Part shown: positions 41,507 through 50,679 of the stretch, one piece after another | How the letters are laid out: every line of letters begins with the position of its first letter | Position numbering within the stretch: the stretch's first letter is position 1 | DNA from: Flavipsychrobacter sp. | Lineage (GTDB): Bacteria > Bacteroidota > Bacteroidia > Chitinophagales > Chitinophagaceae | DNA length: 64,000 nt | Direction: 5' to 3' | Assembly (NCBI GenBank): GCA_016786665.1 | Contig: JAEUVZ010000032.1 | Location: 114,765-178,764 of the forward strand | Program-made: the position numbers and the translations under genes | The notes under the pieces: generated by a model | Told to the model about the DNA's origin: nothing | Databases searched by the model: none | What the model saw: only the letters and a program-made list of their open reading frames with translations

Positions 41507-41865
41507 GATTTGCAGCATGCACCATACTAATAGCGATACTGAGCGCAGGCGCGGCTATCATGATGCCGTGGTGGATAATAGCGGTAGTGGCCTTTGCCGT
41601 TACCTTTGTAGTGAACATATCAAGTGGTAAAGCGTTCCTGTCCGGCTTCTGCGGCATAGCTCTATTCTGGCTGGTGGCTATCCTGTTGGCCGATGCGGCC
41701 AACGAGCACATCCTTTCCGCCAGGATGGCAAAATTGTTTTCTTTGCCGCACTATGGTGTTTTCATTGTGGTGAACCTGCTGGTGGGTGGCCTTGTAGGCG
41801 GCCTGGCGGGCTGGAGTGGCGCTGTGCTAAGAAATGGTTTTATGAAACCGCAATCGCAGGTTTAG
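41503..41865 (+). CDS. small four-helix membrane protein
   Basis: 120 residues, coupled to the penicillin acylase gene by ATGA overlap. Hydrophobic helices: ACTILIAILSAGAAIM, IIAVVAFAVTFVVNI, FCGIALFWLVAILLADA and FIVVNLLVGGLVGGLAG. No known family. The tight overlap suggests it assists the acylase or shares its regulation. Confidence 0.6.
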   Translation: MRFAACTILIAILSAGAAIMMPWWIIAVVAFAVTFVVNISSGKAFLSGFCGIALFWLVAILLADAANEHILSARMAKLFSLPHYGVFIVVNLLVGGLVGGLAGWSGAVLRNGFMKPQSQV

Positions 41866-41876
41866 TATTTTTGCCA

Positions 41877-42866
41877 ATGCCCGTTCGTATACAGCGATAT
41901 ATCGCCTTACTGTCTGTTGTCCTTTTCCTGGCCAAGTTGTGGGCCTGGTACCTTACCCAGTCGGTAGCGATACTGACCGATGCGCTGGAGAGCACGGTAA
42001 ATGTGATTACGGGTTTCATAGGTTTATACAGTGTGATACTGGCGGCCAAGCCCCGCGATTCCAATCACCCCTACGGGCATGGCAAGGCCGAGTTCATTTC
42101 TTCCGCAGTGGAAGGTGCGCTCATAGGCATAGCGGGCCTGTTCATTGTGTATGAGGCCATCGCGCAATTGATACATCCGCAGGAAATAAAGCGGTTGAGC
42201 CTGGGTATCGTTATCACGGTGATAGCCGGCGCCATCAATTTCCTTTTTGGGCTTTACGCGATACGAATGGGTAAGCGCAACCGTTCACTGACGGTAGAAT
42301 CCGCGGGACGGCATTTAATGACCGATGCTTATTCTACCCTGGCGATAGTAATAGGCCTGGTGCTGCTCATGCTTACCGGCTGGGCCTGGCTGGATAGTGT
42401 GATAGCGATGGTATTTGCGCTGTTCATCATCTTTACCGGGTACAAAGTATTGCGCCGCTCGCTGGCAGGCATTATGGACGAAGCCGATGAAGCGCTGCTG
42501 AAAAATGTGGTAGCTGTATTGCAGCGGTTCCGGAAGCCGCAATGGATAGACCTGCACAACCTGCGCGTGATACAATATGGCGATGTGCTGCATATAGACG
42601 CGCACATGACCTTGCCCTGGTATTACAGGGTAGGGGATGCCGAACAAGAGATACACTCACTGGAAAAACTGATCAGCGATAACTTTGGCGGAAAGGTGGA
42701 AGTGTTTATACATATTGACGGATGTATGCCTTACTCGTGCAAGCTATGTGCGGTGGAGAACTGCCCCGTGCGGCAAGAGGATTTTAAAGGACAGGTAGAG
42801 TGGAACCTGGAGAATGTATGGGTGAACCATAAGCATGGGGAACTGGAAGGTTTAGGTTTACAATAA
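41877..42866 (+). CDS. cation diffusion facilitator (CDF) transporter
   Basis: 329 residues, ATG at 41877 rather than the TTG at 41871. Six membrane helices then a cytosolic domain. The metal-site region reads AILTDALESTVNVITGFIG in helix 2 and SAGRHLMTDAYSTLAIVIG in helix 5 (HxxxD pair); HPYGHGKAEFISS is the family loop. The C-terminal domain has a Cys-rich end (YSCKLCAVENCPV). Exports Zn, Fe, Co or Mn in exchange for protons; the metal cannot be assigned. The stop overlaps convergent rnhA by 9 bases. Confidence 0.88.
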   Translation: MPVRIQRYIALLSVVLFLAKLWAWYLTQSVAILTDALESTVNVITGFIGLYSVILAAKPRDSNHPYGHGKAEFISSAVEGALIGIAGLFIVYEAIAQLIHPQEIKRLSLGIVITVIAGAINFLFGLYAIRMGKRNRSLTVESAGRHLMTDAYSTLAIVIGLVLLMLTGWAWLDSVIAMVFALFIIFTGYKVLRRSLAGIMDEADEALLKNVVAVLQRFRKPQWIDLHNLRVIQYGDVLHIDAHMTLPWYYRVGDAEQEIHSLEKLISDNFGGKVEVFIHIDGCMPYSCKLCAVENCPVRQEDFKGQVEWNLENVWVNHKHGELEGLGLQ

Positions 42867-43337
42867 GCCGCCAGTACTTTCCAGTTTTTCATACTCTTCG
42901 TCTATCAGCCAATCTCTGCTATCGGCGGCCTGTGTCGCTAAGACATCGCAGCGGTTGTTATACACATTATCAGCATGGCCCTTTACCCATACGAATTTTA
43001 TGTTGTGTTTCTTGTGCTCTACCAGGTATTGCTTCCAGAGGTCGGCGTTCTTTTTGCCGGAAAATCCTTTTTTTACCCAACCGAATACCCAGCCTTTTTC
43101 TACTGAATTGACTACGTAAGAGGAGTCGCTGTAAACTACTACGTCCAGTCCTTCGCGGGTAAGCTTTTGCAGCGCCACCACTACGGCCATCAGTTCCATG
43201 CGGTTGTTGGTGGTTTTGCGGAAGCCCTGGGCGAACTCTTTTATCGTGTGCCCCCATTGCATAACGATACCATACCCTCCCGGGCCCGGGTTCCCCCTGG
43301 CCGCGCCGTCTGTATAAATGACCAGTTGTTTCGACAT
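42858..43337 (-). CDS. rnhA: ribonuclease HI
   Basis: 159 residues. Cuts the RNA strand of RNA-DNA hybrids. The catalytic DEDD set is visible: YTDGAARGNPGPGGYG (Asp), NNRMELMAVVVALQ (Glu), VYSDSSYVVN (Asp) and NNRCDVLATQA (Asp), plus the basic handle GWVKKGFSGKKNADLWK. Cytosolic. Divergent from mqnA. Confidence 0.95.
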   Translation of the reverse strand: MSKQLVIYTDGAARGNPGPGGYGIVMQWGHTIKEFAQGFRKTTNNRMELMAVVVALQKLTREGLDVVVYSDSSYVVNSVEKGWVFGWVKKGFSGKKNADLWKQYLVEHKKHNIKFVWVKGHADNVYNNRCDVLATQAADSRDWLIDEEYEKLESTGGLL

Positions 43338-43378
43338 CTATGTGCTTACCCTTATCTTTGAGCCCTAAAAATATAGGA

Positions 43379-44122
43379 TTGACGGACAAAATAAAAGTTG
43401 GTGGTGTCAGTTACCTCAATACTAAGCCACTGCTGTATGGAATAGAGCGCAGTAAGGTAATGGAGATGATAGAACTGAGCGTTGACTATCCATCAGAACT
43501 GGCCCGGAAATTACAACAAGGAGCTATAGATATGGCATTGCTGCCGGTGGCGGCCCTGCCAGGGATAGAAGGGGCCAGAGTGGTGGGAGCGTATGGTATC
43601 GCATCGGATGGGAATGTAGTATCGGTAGCGCTGTTCAGCCAGGTGCCGATGGAGGAGATTGAAACCGTGTATCTGGACTACCAGTCGCGGACTTCCGTGC
43701 GGCTGGCGCAACTGCTGCTGGAGCGGCACTGGAAAAAGGATGTAGTGCTGAAGCCCGCCCCGGAGCATTATATAGATTACATAAACGGCACCAGCGCGGG
43801 CGTTATCATCGGCGACCGTGCACTGAAGCAGCTCACCAATTTTGCCTATGTGTACGACCTGGCCGCAGCGTGGAAGGAGCATACAGGGCTTGATTTTGTA
43901 TTTGCGGCGTGGGTAGCCAATAAAGAATTGCCCGCAGACTTCGTGGCAGCGTTTAACGACGCCAATGCCGAAGGGTTAAGGCACCTGCCCGAGGTGATAG
44001 CGGAGAATGATTTTCCGTATTATGACCTGCATACTTATTATACTGAAAATATTAAATACAAACTGGACGAATCCAAGATAGCAGGGCTGAACCGCTTTCT
44101 GCAACTAATAACCGGGGCATAA
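43379..44122 (+). CDS. mqnA: chorismate dehydratase MqnA (futalosine pathway)
   Basis: 247 residues from a TTG at 43379; the ATG at 43340 would begin only 2 bases from the divergent rnhA start. Seen: KVGGVSYLNTKPLLYG, GAIDMALLPVAAL, GNVVSVALFSQ, YLDYQSRTSVRLAQLLL and GVIIGDRAL, all MqnA-like. It dehydrates chorismate to 3-enolpyruvoyl-benzoate, the first step of futalosine-route menaquinone synthesis. No mqnB-D gene is in the window. Confidence 0.85.
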   Translation: MTDKIKVGGVSYLNTKPLLYGIERSKVMEMIELSVDYPSELARKLQQGAIDMALLPVAALPGIEGARVVGAYGIASDGNVVSVALFSQVPMEEIETVYLDYQSRTSVRLAQLLLERHWKKDVVLKPAPEHYIDYINGTSAGVIIGDRALKQLTNFAYVYDLAAAWKEHTGLDFVFAAWVANKELPADFVAAFNDANAEGLRHLPEVIAENDFPYYDLHTYYTENIKYKLDESKIAGLNRFLQLITGA

Positions 44123-44191
44123 GCTTTCGTTATATATTTATATGAATGGCTGTGTGCCAGCTTTGCTAACTTTACATCCTAATTTCAACAT

Positions 44192-45049
44192 ATGTCATCC
44201 GGCATAACACTTATAGAATGTCCGCGCGATGCGATGCAGGGCTGGAAACACTTCATCCCCACAGAGCAGAAAGTGGCGTACCTGAACCAACTGCTGAAGG
44301 TGGGATTTGACGTGCTCGATTTTGGCTCGTTCGTTTCGCCCAAAGCTATTCCGCAAATGGCTGATACGCGCGAGGTGCTATCGCAACTGGACTTAGCCAG
44401 TACCAACACCCAACTGCTGGCAATTATCGCCAATACCCGCGGTGGTGAAGAAGCAGTGAGCCATAAGCAGATAAAGTACCTGGGCTTCCCGTTCTCTATT
44501 TCGGAGACCTTCCAGCAGCGCAATACCAACAAGAGTATCGCTGAATCGCTGGTGCAGGTGGAGGAGATACAGCAATTGTGCGTGGCACACGGCAAAGAGA
44601 TGGTGGTATATATATCTATGGGCTTTGGTAATCCTTACGGCGACGAATACAGCGCTGATGTAGCTATGCGCTGGGTGGGCAAACTGGCGGAGCTGGGTAT
44701 AAAGACCATAGCCATGTCGGATACAGTGGGTGTAGCTACTCCAGATACCATACAATACATCTTTAACAACCTGAACAAAGAATTTCCCGGGCTGGATATA
44801 GGCGCGCACTTCCACAGTACATACGATACCTGGGAAGAGAAAATACAGTCGGCCTATGACAGCGGCTGCGTTCGTTTTGACAGTGCGATGAAAGGGATAG
44901 GCGGTTGCCCGATGGCCAAAGACGAACTGGTAGGCAATATTGCCACAGAGAAGCTGGTGGGCTGGTGCGCTGATAAAGGCATAGTTACCCGTATAAATAA
45001 GGAAGCCTTTGATGAGGCGTGGCTGATGGCAACGAATATATTTGTATAA
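44192..45049 (+). CDS. hydroxymethylglutaryl-CoA lyase
   Basis: 285 residues. Splits HMG-CoA to acetyl-CoA and acetoacetate, in leucine degradation. TIM-barrel signs: ITLIECPRDAMQGWK, VLDFGSFVSPKAIPQM, AMSDTVGVATPDTI, GAHFHSTYDTWEEKI (metal His pair) and GIGGCPMAKDELVGN with the active-site Cys. The PRDAMQ motif has Ala-Met where many members have Gly-Leu; the metal ligands are unaffected. Confidence 0.88.
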   Translation: MSSGITLIECPRDAMQGWKHFIPTEQKVAYLNQLLKVGFDVLDFGSFVSPKAIPQMADTREVLSQLDLASTNTQLLAIIANTRGGEEAVSHKQIKYLGFPFSISETFQQRNTNKSIAESLVQVEEIQQLCVAHGKEMVVYISMGFGNPYGDEYSADVAMRWVGKLAELGIKTIAMSDTVGVATPDTIQYIFNNLNKEFPGLDIGAHFHSTYDTWEEKIQSAYDSGCVRFDSAMKGIGGCPMAKDELVGNIATEKLVGWCADKGIVTRINKEAFDEAWLMATNIFV

Positions 45050-45093
45050 CCAGCTAAGGGAGCAACCACTCTCTACAGCATAAATTACCACAC

Positions 45094-45909
45094 ATGTCTA
45101 TACACGGAGAAATAAAGCGCGTAACCACGCATACGCTGCAATCGATGAAACAGCGCGGCGAGAAAATAAGTATGCTGACGGCGTATGATTTCTCTATGGC
45201 GCGGATATTTGATGATGCCGGTATAGACGTGCTGCTGGTGGGCGACTCCGCATCGAACGTAATGGCGGGCCATGAGACCACACTCCCCATTACACTGGAC
45301 CAGATGATATATCACGCACAGAGCGTAGTGCGCGCCTGCCACCGCTGCCTGGTGGTGGTAGACCTGCCCTTTGGCAGCTACCAGGGGAATAGTAAGGAGG
45401 CGCTGAACTCCGCCATCCGCATTATGAAAGAAGCCGGTGCGCATGCCATAAAGCTGGAAGGCGGTGAGGAAGTAATAGATTCTATAAAGCGCATCATTAG
45501 CGCCGGTGTACCGGTGATGGGACACCTGGGCCTGACACCGCAGTCTATATACAAGTTTGGTACCTACACCGTGCGCGCTAAAGAAGAAGCGGAAGCGGAA
45601 GCGCTGGTGAAGAATGCAAAGCTTTTGCAGGAAGCGGGCTGCTTTGCCATAGTGCTGGAAAAAATACCGGCGGCGCTGGGCAAGCGTGTAGCCGAAGAAG
45701 TGAACATACCCTTTATAGGCATAGGTGCGGGCATGCATGTAGACGGGCAGGTGCTGGTAATGCACGATATGCTGGGGATAACCAAAGATTTTTCCCCGCG
45801 TTTCCTGCGCCGCTACCTGGGCCTGTATGATGACATAAAGAACGCCACCGCTCAATATATTACTGATGTAAAGAGCAAAGATTTCCCTAACGAACAGGAG
45901 CAATACTAA
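45094..45909 (+). CDS. panB: 3-methyl-2-oxobutanoate hydroxymethyltransferase
   Basis: 271 residues; first committed step of pantothenate/CoA synthesis, from ketoisovalerate and methylene-tetrahydrofolate. Family blocks in order: [70 protein letters not shown] and [20 protein letters not shown]. Its stop shares an A with the next gene's ATG (TAATG), so the two are coupled. Confidence 0.95.
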   Translation: MSIHGEIKRVTTHTLQSMKQRGEKISMLTAYDFSMARIFDDAGIDVLLVGDSASNVMAGHETTLPITLDQMIYHAQSVVRACHRCLVVVDLPFGSYQGNSKEALNSAIRIMKEAGAHAIKLEGGEEVIDSIKRIISAGVPVMGHLGLTPQSIYKFGTYTVRAKEEAEAEALVKNAKLLQEAGCFAIVLEKIPAALGKRVAEEVNIPFIGIGAGMHVDGQVLVMHDMLGITKDFSPRFLRRYLGLYDDIKNATAQYITDVKSKDFPNEQEQY

Positions 45910-46571
45910 TGGTGCATACGGAAGTTTGGAAACAGCTTCATGAAGAACTGGCCGATAAGGGAGTGACCCTGGTCGCAGTCTCGAAGACGAAGCCCGCCAC
46001 AGACATACAGGAGATGTATGACCTGGGGCAGCGCGACTTTGGCGAGAACTATGTGCAGGAACTGGTGGATAAAGAAACCATGCTACCCAAAGATATCCGC
46101 TGGCATCATATAGGGCACCTGCAAAGCAATAAAGTAAAATACATCGCGCCTTTTGTGCATCTTATACACGCGGTAGACAGTGCTAAACTACTGGCGGAGA
46201 TAAACAAGCAAGCCGAAAAGAACGCAAGGGTGATAGATGTGCTGCTGCAACTGCACATAGCGGATGAGGAAACGAAATTCGGGATGGATGAGCAGGAAAT
46301 AAGCAGCCTGCTGGCCGAGGCCCAAACCCTGGCGCACGTGCGCATATGCGGGCTGATGGGCATGGCTACCAATACGGATGACGAGCAGCAGATACGTGAA
46401 GAGTATAGAAGGCTGGTTGCCTTATTTCAAAGCCTGGCTGCGGAGCAGGGCGCTCCTTTTTCCATTTGCTCTATAGGTATGAGCGGAGACTATCGCATAG
46501 CGGTACAAGAGGGGAGTAATATGGTGCGCATCGGCAGCCTGCTGTTTGGTGAGCGCAGCTATCCCCGCTGA
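45909..46571 (+). CDS. yggS: YggS/PLPBP-type pyridoxal phosphate homeostasis protein
   Basis: 220 residues. PLP-binding barrel: the lysine is in TLVAVSKTKPATDIQE, followed by LGQRDFGENYVQEL, WHHIGHLQSNKVK, CGLMGMATNTDDE and SIGMSGDYRIAVQEG with GSNMVRIGSLLFGER. Non-catalytic regulator of PLP and amino-acid pools. Translationally coupled to panB. Its 3' end overlaps the convergent MFS transporter by 13 bases. Confidence 0.92.
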   Translation: MVHTEVWKQLHEELADKGVTLVAVSKTKPATDIQEMYDLGQRDFGENYVQELVDKETMLPKDIRWHHIGHLQSNKVKYIAPFVHLIHAVDSAKLLAEINKQAEKNARVIDVLLQLHIADEETKFGMDEQEISSLLAEAQTLAHVRICGLMGMATNTDDEQQIREEYRRLVALFQSLAAEQGAPFSICSIGMSGDYRIAVQEGSNMVRIGSLLFGERSYPR

Positions 46572-47773
46572 CGGGCTATGGCCCGCTGCAGCAGCAGGTA
46601 TCCTATACCGCACACTACCAGCAGTCCGCTCACCAACCACCAAAGCGCATGGAAGCCATACTCGTCGGCTATCAGCGAGCCGGTACCCGGCCCCAGCACC
46701 TGGGCTATGGACCACGATATGGTGAGCAAGGCGGCATATTGCCCCCGGTTGTTGTCGTTGCTGCGGCTTATCCAGAATGTATTCATAAAGGGCATGGCGA
46801 AAATTTCGCCTACGGTGCAGAGCACCATCGCCAGCAGTGCCAACACCGCCGCTCCAGGCAATACGTTGAATATCAGGAACGACAAGGCGATAACGAATGT
46901 GCCGAACGCCATGTAGGAGAGCATATCGCGCTTGCCCTCTATACTGTGTACCACTACCATCTCGAACAAGCCTATCAGTACGCCGTTCAGCGCCATGGTA
47001 AAGCCTATGAACTCCTCCGATAAGCCGAGGTTCTTCTTGAAAAACACCGGCTGCGTAGTGAACAGCTGGAAGAAGCAATAAGCAAACAGAACAGTGAGCG
47101 CTATAAAAATCATGTAATGCTTGTCTTTGTAGACGCTCTGGGTTTTATCGCGCACAATGCGTTCGTGTTTCTTTGGGGTGTGCGCATTGCGGCGCGGAGA
47201 AAGTACCAGCAGCAGTAGCAGTGCCGCGCCTACATTGGTGCAGCCATCTACCCAAAAGAGCAGTTCATAGTTTTTAGAGGCGATAAAGCCACCCAGGCTG
47301 CCGCCGGCCGCCCAGCCCAGGTTAATAGAGAGCCTGTTGAGCGAGAAAGAGCGCGTACGGTTTTCCTCGTTGCTGTAGTGTGCTATGGCCATGGCGTTGG
47401 CTGGGCGGAAAGCATCGTTGACCAGGCTGAGCAGGAAGGTGAATAAACATATCAGCTCAAAGCTCCTCATCTGCCCGAGGAACATAAACAGGATGCCGCC
47501 ACCAGCTAAGGCGGCCAGCTGGATAGTATAAAACCCGAAACGGTCGGCCAGTTTACCGCCCAGGTACCCGCCGCATATAGCCCCCACGCCGAAAAGAGAC
47601 ATAACAATGCCCGCATGCTTCATGGTGTAGCCAAGACTCTGGGTAAGGTACAGCGACATGAACGGGATAACCATGGTGCCGCTCCTGTTAATGAGCATCA
47701 CGAGCGACAGCCACCAGGCGGCCGGAGACAGGCCGCTGTATGCCTTTTTGTATATAGCTATAATCCGGCTCAT
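46559..47773 (-). CDS. MFS transporter
   Basis: 404 residues, 12 membrane helices. Seen: MVIPFMSLYLTQSLGYTMKH, GVGAICGGYLGGKLADRFG (the G-x3-D-R loop between helices 2 and 3), a mid-chain basic loop (RNAHTPKKHERIVRDK), and a second half GFTMALNGVLIGLFEM. The loop motif places it in the drug:proton/sugar branch; substrate unknown. It ends the minus-strand cluster. Confidence 0.85.
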   Translation of the reverse strand: MSRIIAIYKKAYSGLSPAAWWLSLVMLINRSGTMVIPFMSLYLTQSLGYTMKHAGIVMSLFGVGAICGGYLGGKLADRFGFYTIQLAALAGGGILFMFLGQMRSFELICLFTFLLSLVNDAFRPANAMAIAHYSNEENRTRSFSLNRLSINLGWAAGGSLGGFIASKNYELLFWVDGCTNVGAALLLLLVLSPRRNAHTPKKHERIVRDKTQSVYKDKHYMIFIALTVLFAYCFFQLFTTQPVFFKKNLGLSEEFIGFTMALNGVLIGLFEMVVVHSIEGKRDMLSYMAFGTFVIALSFLIFNVLPGAAVLALLAMVLCTVGEIFAMPFMNTFWISRSNDNNRGQYAALLTISWSIAQVLGPGTGSLIADEYGFHALWWLVSGLLVVCGIGYLLLQRAIARQRG

Positions 47774-47817
47774 GCGGATGCAAAAATATATGGAATAAGT
47801 TTACCCCGCGGGAGATA

Positions 47818-48435
47818 TTATTTGTAATCCGCTATGGAGAGGTGTTCCTTGCAAAAGTCGTACTCACGGGCATCGTTGGAGGCTACAATTACCATGCGGC
47901 CTTTAGCGAATTGCTCCATCCAGTGCCGGTATTGTTCTACCCCCTGCTGGTCCAGGTTGGTGCAGGGTTCGTCCAGCAGCAGTACCTGTGTATCGGAGAA
48001 TATTGCCTGGGCCAGCTTTACGCGCTGGCGCATGCCCGAGGAATAGTCGCCGATAGGCTTATCGGCGGCGTGTGCCAGGCCTGTTTCTTTAATAATGGAA
48101 TCGGTGGTGAAGCCTGACAGGGGTTTCTTAAAGGAGAAGTGGAACGAGAGAAATTCCCGCAGCGTCAGCTCGTCTACTATTTCCTGCCCCGGAGCTGAAA
48201 AGCTGATATGGGCAAATACTTTAGATGCCTCCACCGGCTGCCCGCCGCGGCTAAAGGTTACCTTACCCAGGGAGGGCGCCTGCATGCCGGATATTACCCG
48301 CAGCAGTGTACTCTTGCCACTACCATTAGGGCCCAGTAATGCGTAGGTATTGGGTTGGGAAAACTCGAAGCTGAGGTTTCGGAAAATCCAGTGTTTCTGA
48401 AACCGCTTGCCGGTATCGTTAAGGGAGATCTTCAT
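47818..48435 (-). CDS. ABC transporter ATP-binding protein, lone ATPase
   Basis: 205 residues, one short ATPase domain. Walker A GPNGSGKST, Q-loop SFSAPGQEI, signature YSSGMRQRVKLAQA, Walker B VLLLDEPCTNLD and the H/D-loop region VIVASNDAREYDF. The switch His is replaced by Asn in the ASNDA motif, in a position where a His is usual. No permease gene is adjacent. The start lies inside the end of lpxA (17-base overlap), so it is expressed with the lipid A genes. Confidence 0.85.
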   Translation of the reverse strand: MKISLNDTGKRFQKHWIFRNLSFEFSQPNTYALLGPNGSGKSTLLRVISGMQAPSLGKVTFSRGGQPVEASKVFAHISFSAPGQEIVDELTLREFLSFHFSFKKPLSGFTTDSIIKETGLAHAADKPIGDYSSGMRQRVKLAQAIFSDTQVLLLDEPCTNLDQQGVEQYRHWMEQFAKGRMVIVASNDAREYDFCKEHLSIADYK

Positions 48436-49216
48436 GGCGGCGTGTATATCCTCTCATGATGCCCCTGCCGGTATCGCGGGCAAAGGAAATGATCTCATCC
48501 CGTTCGTCGGATACGGGGATTTCTGTTTCTATAATACTGAGGGCTTTGGATATGTTGTAGCCCCGTACAAAAAGGATACGATAGATATCGAGTATGTGGT
48601 TGATCTTCTCGATAGAGTAGCCCCTGCGCTTCAGCCCTACGGAGTTGACCCCCACATAGGAGAGAGGCTCACGCGCGGCCTTTACATAGGGAGGCACATC
48701 CTTACGTACCAGTGAGCCACCAGTAACAAAGGCGTGGGAGCCAATGCGTACAAATTGCTGCACGGCGGTAAGGCCGGCCAGTACCACATGGTCGCCAACC
48801 ACTATGTGGCCTGCCAGGGTAGTATTGTTGGAAAAGATGCAGTAATTGCCCACTTCGCAATCGTGCGCTATGTGGGAGTAAGCCATAATAAGGCAATTAT
48901 TGCCAATGCGGGTACGGTTCCGGTCGGAGGTGCCGCGGTTGATGGTGACACATTCCCGTATTACGGTATTGTCGCCTATAATGGTGAGGGTTTCTTCCCC
49001 CTTGTACTTTAAATCCTGTGGAATGGCCGAGATGACTGAACTGGGAAATATCTTGCAGTTCTTGCCGATGCGGGCGCCTTCCATAATGGTAACGTTGGAG
49101 CCAATCCAGGTACCTTCGCCTATTTCTACATTCTTGTGTATGGTCGTGAAAGGGTCTATCCGTACATTAGGACCTATCTTGGAGTCGGCGTGTATATATG
49201 TAAGCGGGTGGATCAT
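48419..49216 (-). CDS. lpxA: acyl-ACP--UDP-N-acetylglucosamine O-acyltransferase
   Basis: 265 residues, left-handed beta-helix of hexapeptide repeats (IGPNVRIDPFTTIHKNVEIG, ARIGKNCKIFPSSVIS) and a helical C-terminus (YSIEKINHILDIYRILFVRG). Catalytic His-containing SHIAHDCEVGNYC; substrate contacts in GLTAVQQFVRIGSHAFVTGG. First lipid A step. Overlaps the upstream lpxC-fabZ by 4 bases. Confidence 0.95.
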   Translation of the reverse strand: MIHPLTYIHADSKIGPNVRIDPFTTIHKNVEIGEGTWIGSNVTIMEGARIGKNCKIFPSSVISAIPQDLKYKGEETLTIIGDNTVIRECVTINRGTSDRNRTRIGNNCLIMAYSHIAHDCEVGNYCIFSNNTTLAGHIVVGDHVVLAGLTAVQQFVRIGSHAFVTGGSLVRKDVPPYVKAAREPLSYVGVNSVGLKRRGYSIEKINHILDIYRILFVRGYNISKALSIIETEIPVSDERDEIISFARDTGRGIMRGYTRRHEDLP

Positions 49217-50679
49217 TTTTTGTCTTTTCTTATGATTTGAGCTACCAGTTCCGCTTCAGTTACCAGCTTATTGCCCACGTAGGCCGTAGCACGCATTTCG
49301 CAGATGCCACGACGTATGGGACTCATCAATTCCATTTTGAAGATAAGCGTATCGCCGGGTATTACTTTCTGTTTGAATTTAACCTTGTCTATTTTCAGGA
49401 AGTAGGTATCGTAGTTTTCAGGGTCGGGGATATTGTTCAGGGCCAGTATGCCGCCGGTTTGCGCCAGGGCTTCTATCTGCAGCACGCCTGGCATTACCGG
49501 GTTGCCGGGGAAGTGCCCCTGGAAGAATTGCTCGTTGAACGTGACGTTCTTTACCCCTACCACGTAGTTATCCGTTAGCTCTATGATCTTATCAATGAGC
49601 AGGAACGGGTACTTGTGGGGCAGCAGCCTGCTGATGTGGTTGATATCGTAAATGGCAGGCTGTGTAGGGTCGTATTGGGGTATGTCGGAAAGATGTTTGT
49701 TCTTTTTGATATACTGCTTTATTTTTTTAGCGAATTCCACATTGGTGGCGTGTCCGGGCCTGCTGGCAATGATGTGCGCCTTTATAGAATAGCCCACGAG
49801 TGCCAGGTCTCCTACCACGTCCAGCAGTTTGTGGCGTGCCGGTTCGTTGGGGTAGTGTAGTTGTATGTTGTTCAGTATGCCTTCCTGCTTTACTTCTATT
49901 TTGTTTTTGTTGAACACCTTAGCCAGGCGGTTCAGTTCTTCCTGCTCCACTACCTTATCTACCACCACTATGGCGTTGCTGAGGTCTCCGCCCTTTATCA
50001 GGTTATTATCCAGCAGGTACTCCAGTTCGTGCAGGAAGCAGAAGGTACGGCAAGGGCCGATCTCTTTCCGGAATTCGGTAATATGTTTCAGCGATGCGTG
50101 CTGGGTACCGAGAACCGGGGAGTTGAAATCGATAAGGGTGGTTATCTGGTACTCGTTGGAGGGTACGGCCAGCATGTCTACGTTCTTGGCGCTGTCGTAG
50201 TAGTGAATATTGCTGTCAATGGCATATACTACCCGTTTTGCTTCCTGTTCCTGTACGCCGGCGCTTTCTATCGCTTCTATTATCTGTTTGGCGCTGCCAT
50301 CCAGTATGGGTACTTCAGAGCCATCCAGTTCTATCAGTACATTGTCTATTCCCATACCTACCAGCGCGGCCAGGGTATGCTCCACGGTACTGATGCGCGC
50401 ACCATTGTGCTCCAGCGTGGTTCCGCGGGATGTATCTACCACGTAGTCTACATCAGCCTTTACTATGGGCTGTTCCGGCAGGTCTATCCGCTGGAAACGG
50501 ATTCCGTAACCCGGGGCGGCGGGCTTCAGTGTCATGGTAACGTTTTCGCCGGTGTGGAGCCCCACACCATGCAAGGTAACAGAGCCCTTTAATGTTTGCT
50601 GGTTGGCGCCGTGGTTGGTTTGCTGCACAGTATCTGTTTTTTTTCGAGTTTCCGTTTTATGTAAGGTATCAGTACTCAC
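49213..50679 (-). CDS. lpxC: fused LpxC deacetylase / FabZ dehydratase
   Basis: 488 residues joining two enzymes, an arrangement typical of Bacteroidota. The N-terminal half is UDP-3-O-acyl-GlcNAc deacetylase: SVTLHGVGLHTGENV, ISTVEHTLAALVGMG with a zinc His, and LDVVGDLALVGYSIKAH, with the second zinc site near HATNVEFA. The C-terminal half (from about 345) is 3-hydroxyacyl-ACP dehydratase FabZ: LLPHKYPFLLIDKI and FFQGHFPGNPVMPGVLQIEA with its catalytic His and Glu. Links fatty-acid supply to lipid A production in one chain. Confidence 0.95.
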   Translation of the reverse strand: MSTDTLHKTETRKKTDTVQQTNHGANQQTLKGSVTLHGVGLHTGENVTMTLKPAAPGYGIRFQRIDLPEQPIVKADVDYVVDTSRGTTLEHNGARISTVEHTLAALVGMGIDNVLIELDGSEVPILDGSAKQIIEAIESAGVQEQEAKRVVYAIDSNIHYYDSAKNVDMLAVPSNEYQITTLIDFNSPVLGTQHASLKHITEFRKEIGPCRTFCFLHELEYLLDNNLIKGGDLSNAIVVVDKVVEQEELNRLAKVFNKNKIEVKQEGILNNIQLHYPNEPARHKLLDVVGDLALVGYSIKAHIIASRPGHATNVEFAKKIKQYIKKNKHLSDIPQYDPTQPAIYDINHISRLLPHKYPFLLIDKIIELTDNYVVGVKNVTFNEQFFQGHFPGNPVMPGVLQIEALAQTGGILALNNIPDPENYDTYFLKIDKVKFKQKVIPGDTLIFKMELMSPIRRGICEMRATAYVGNKLVTEAELVAQIIRKDKK

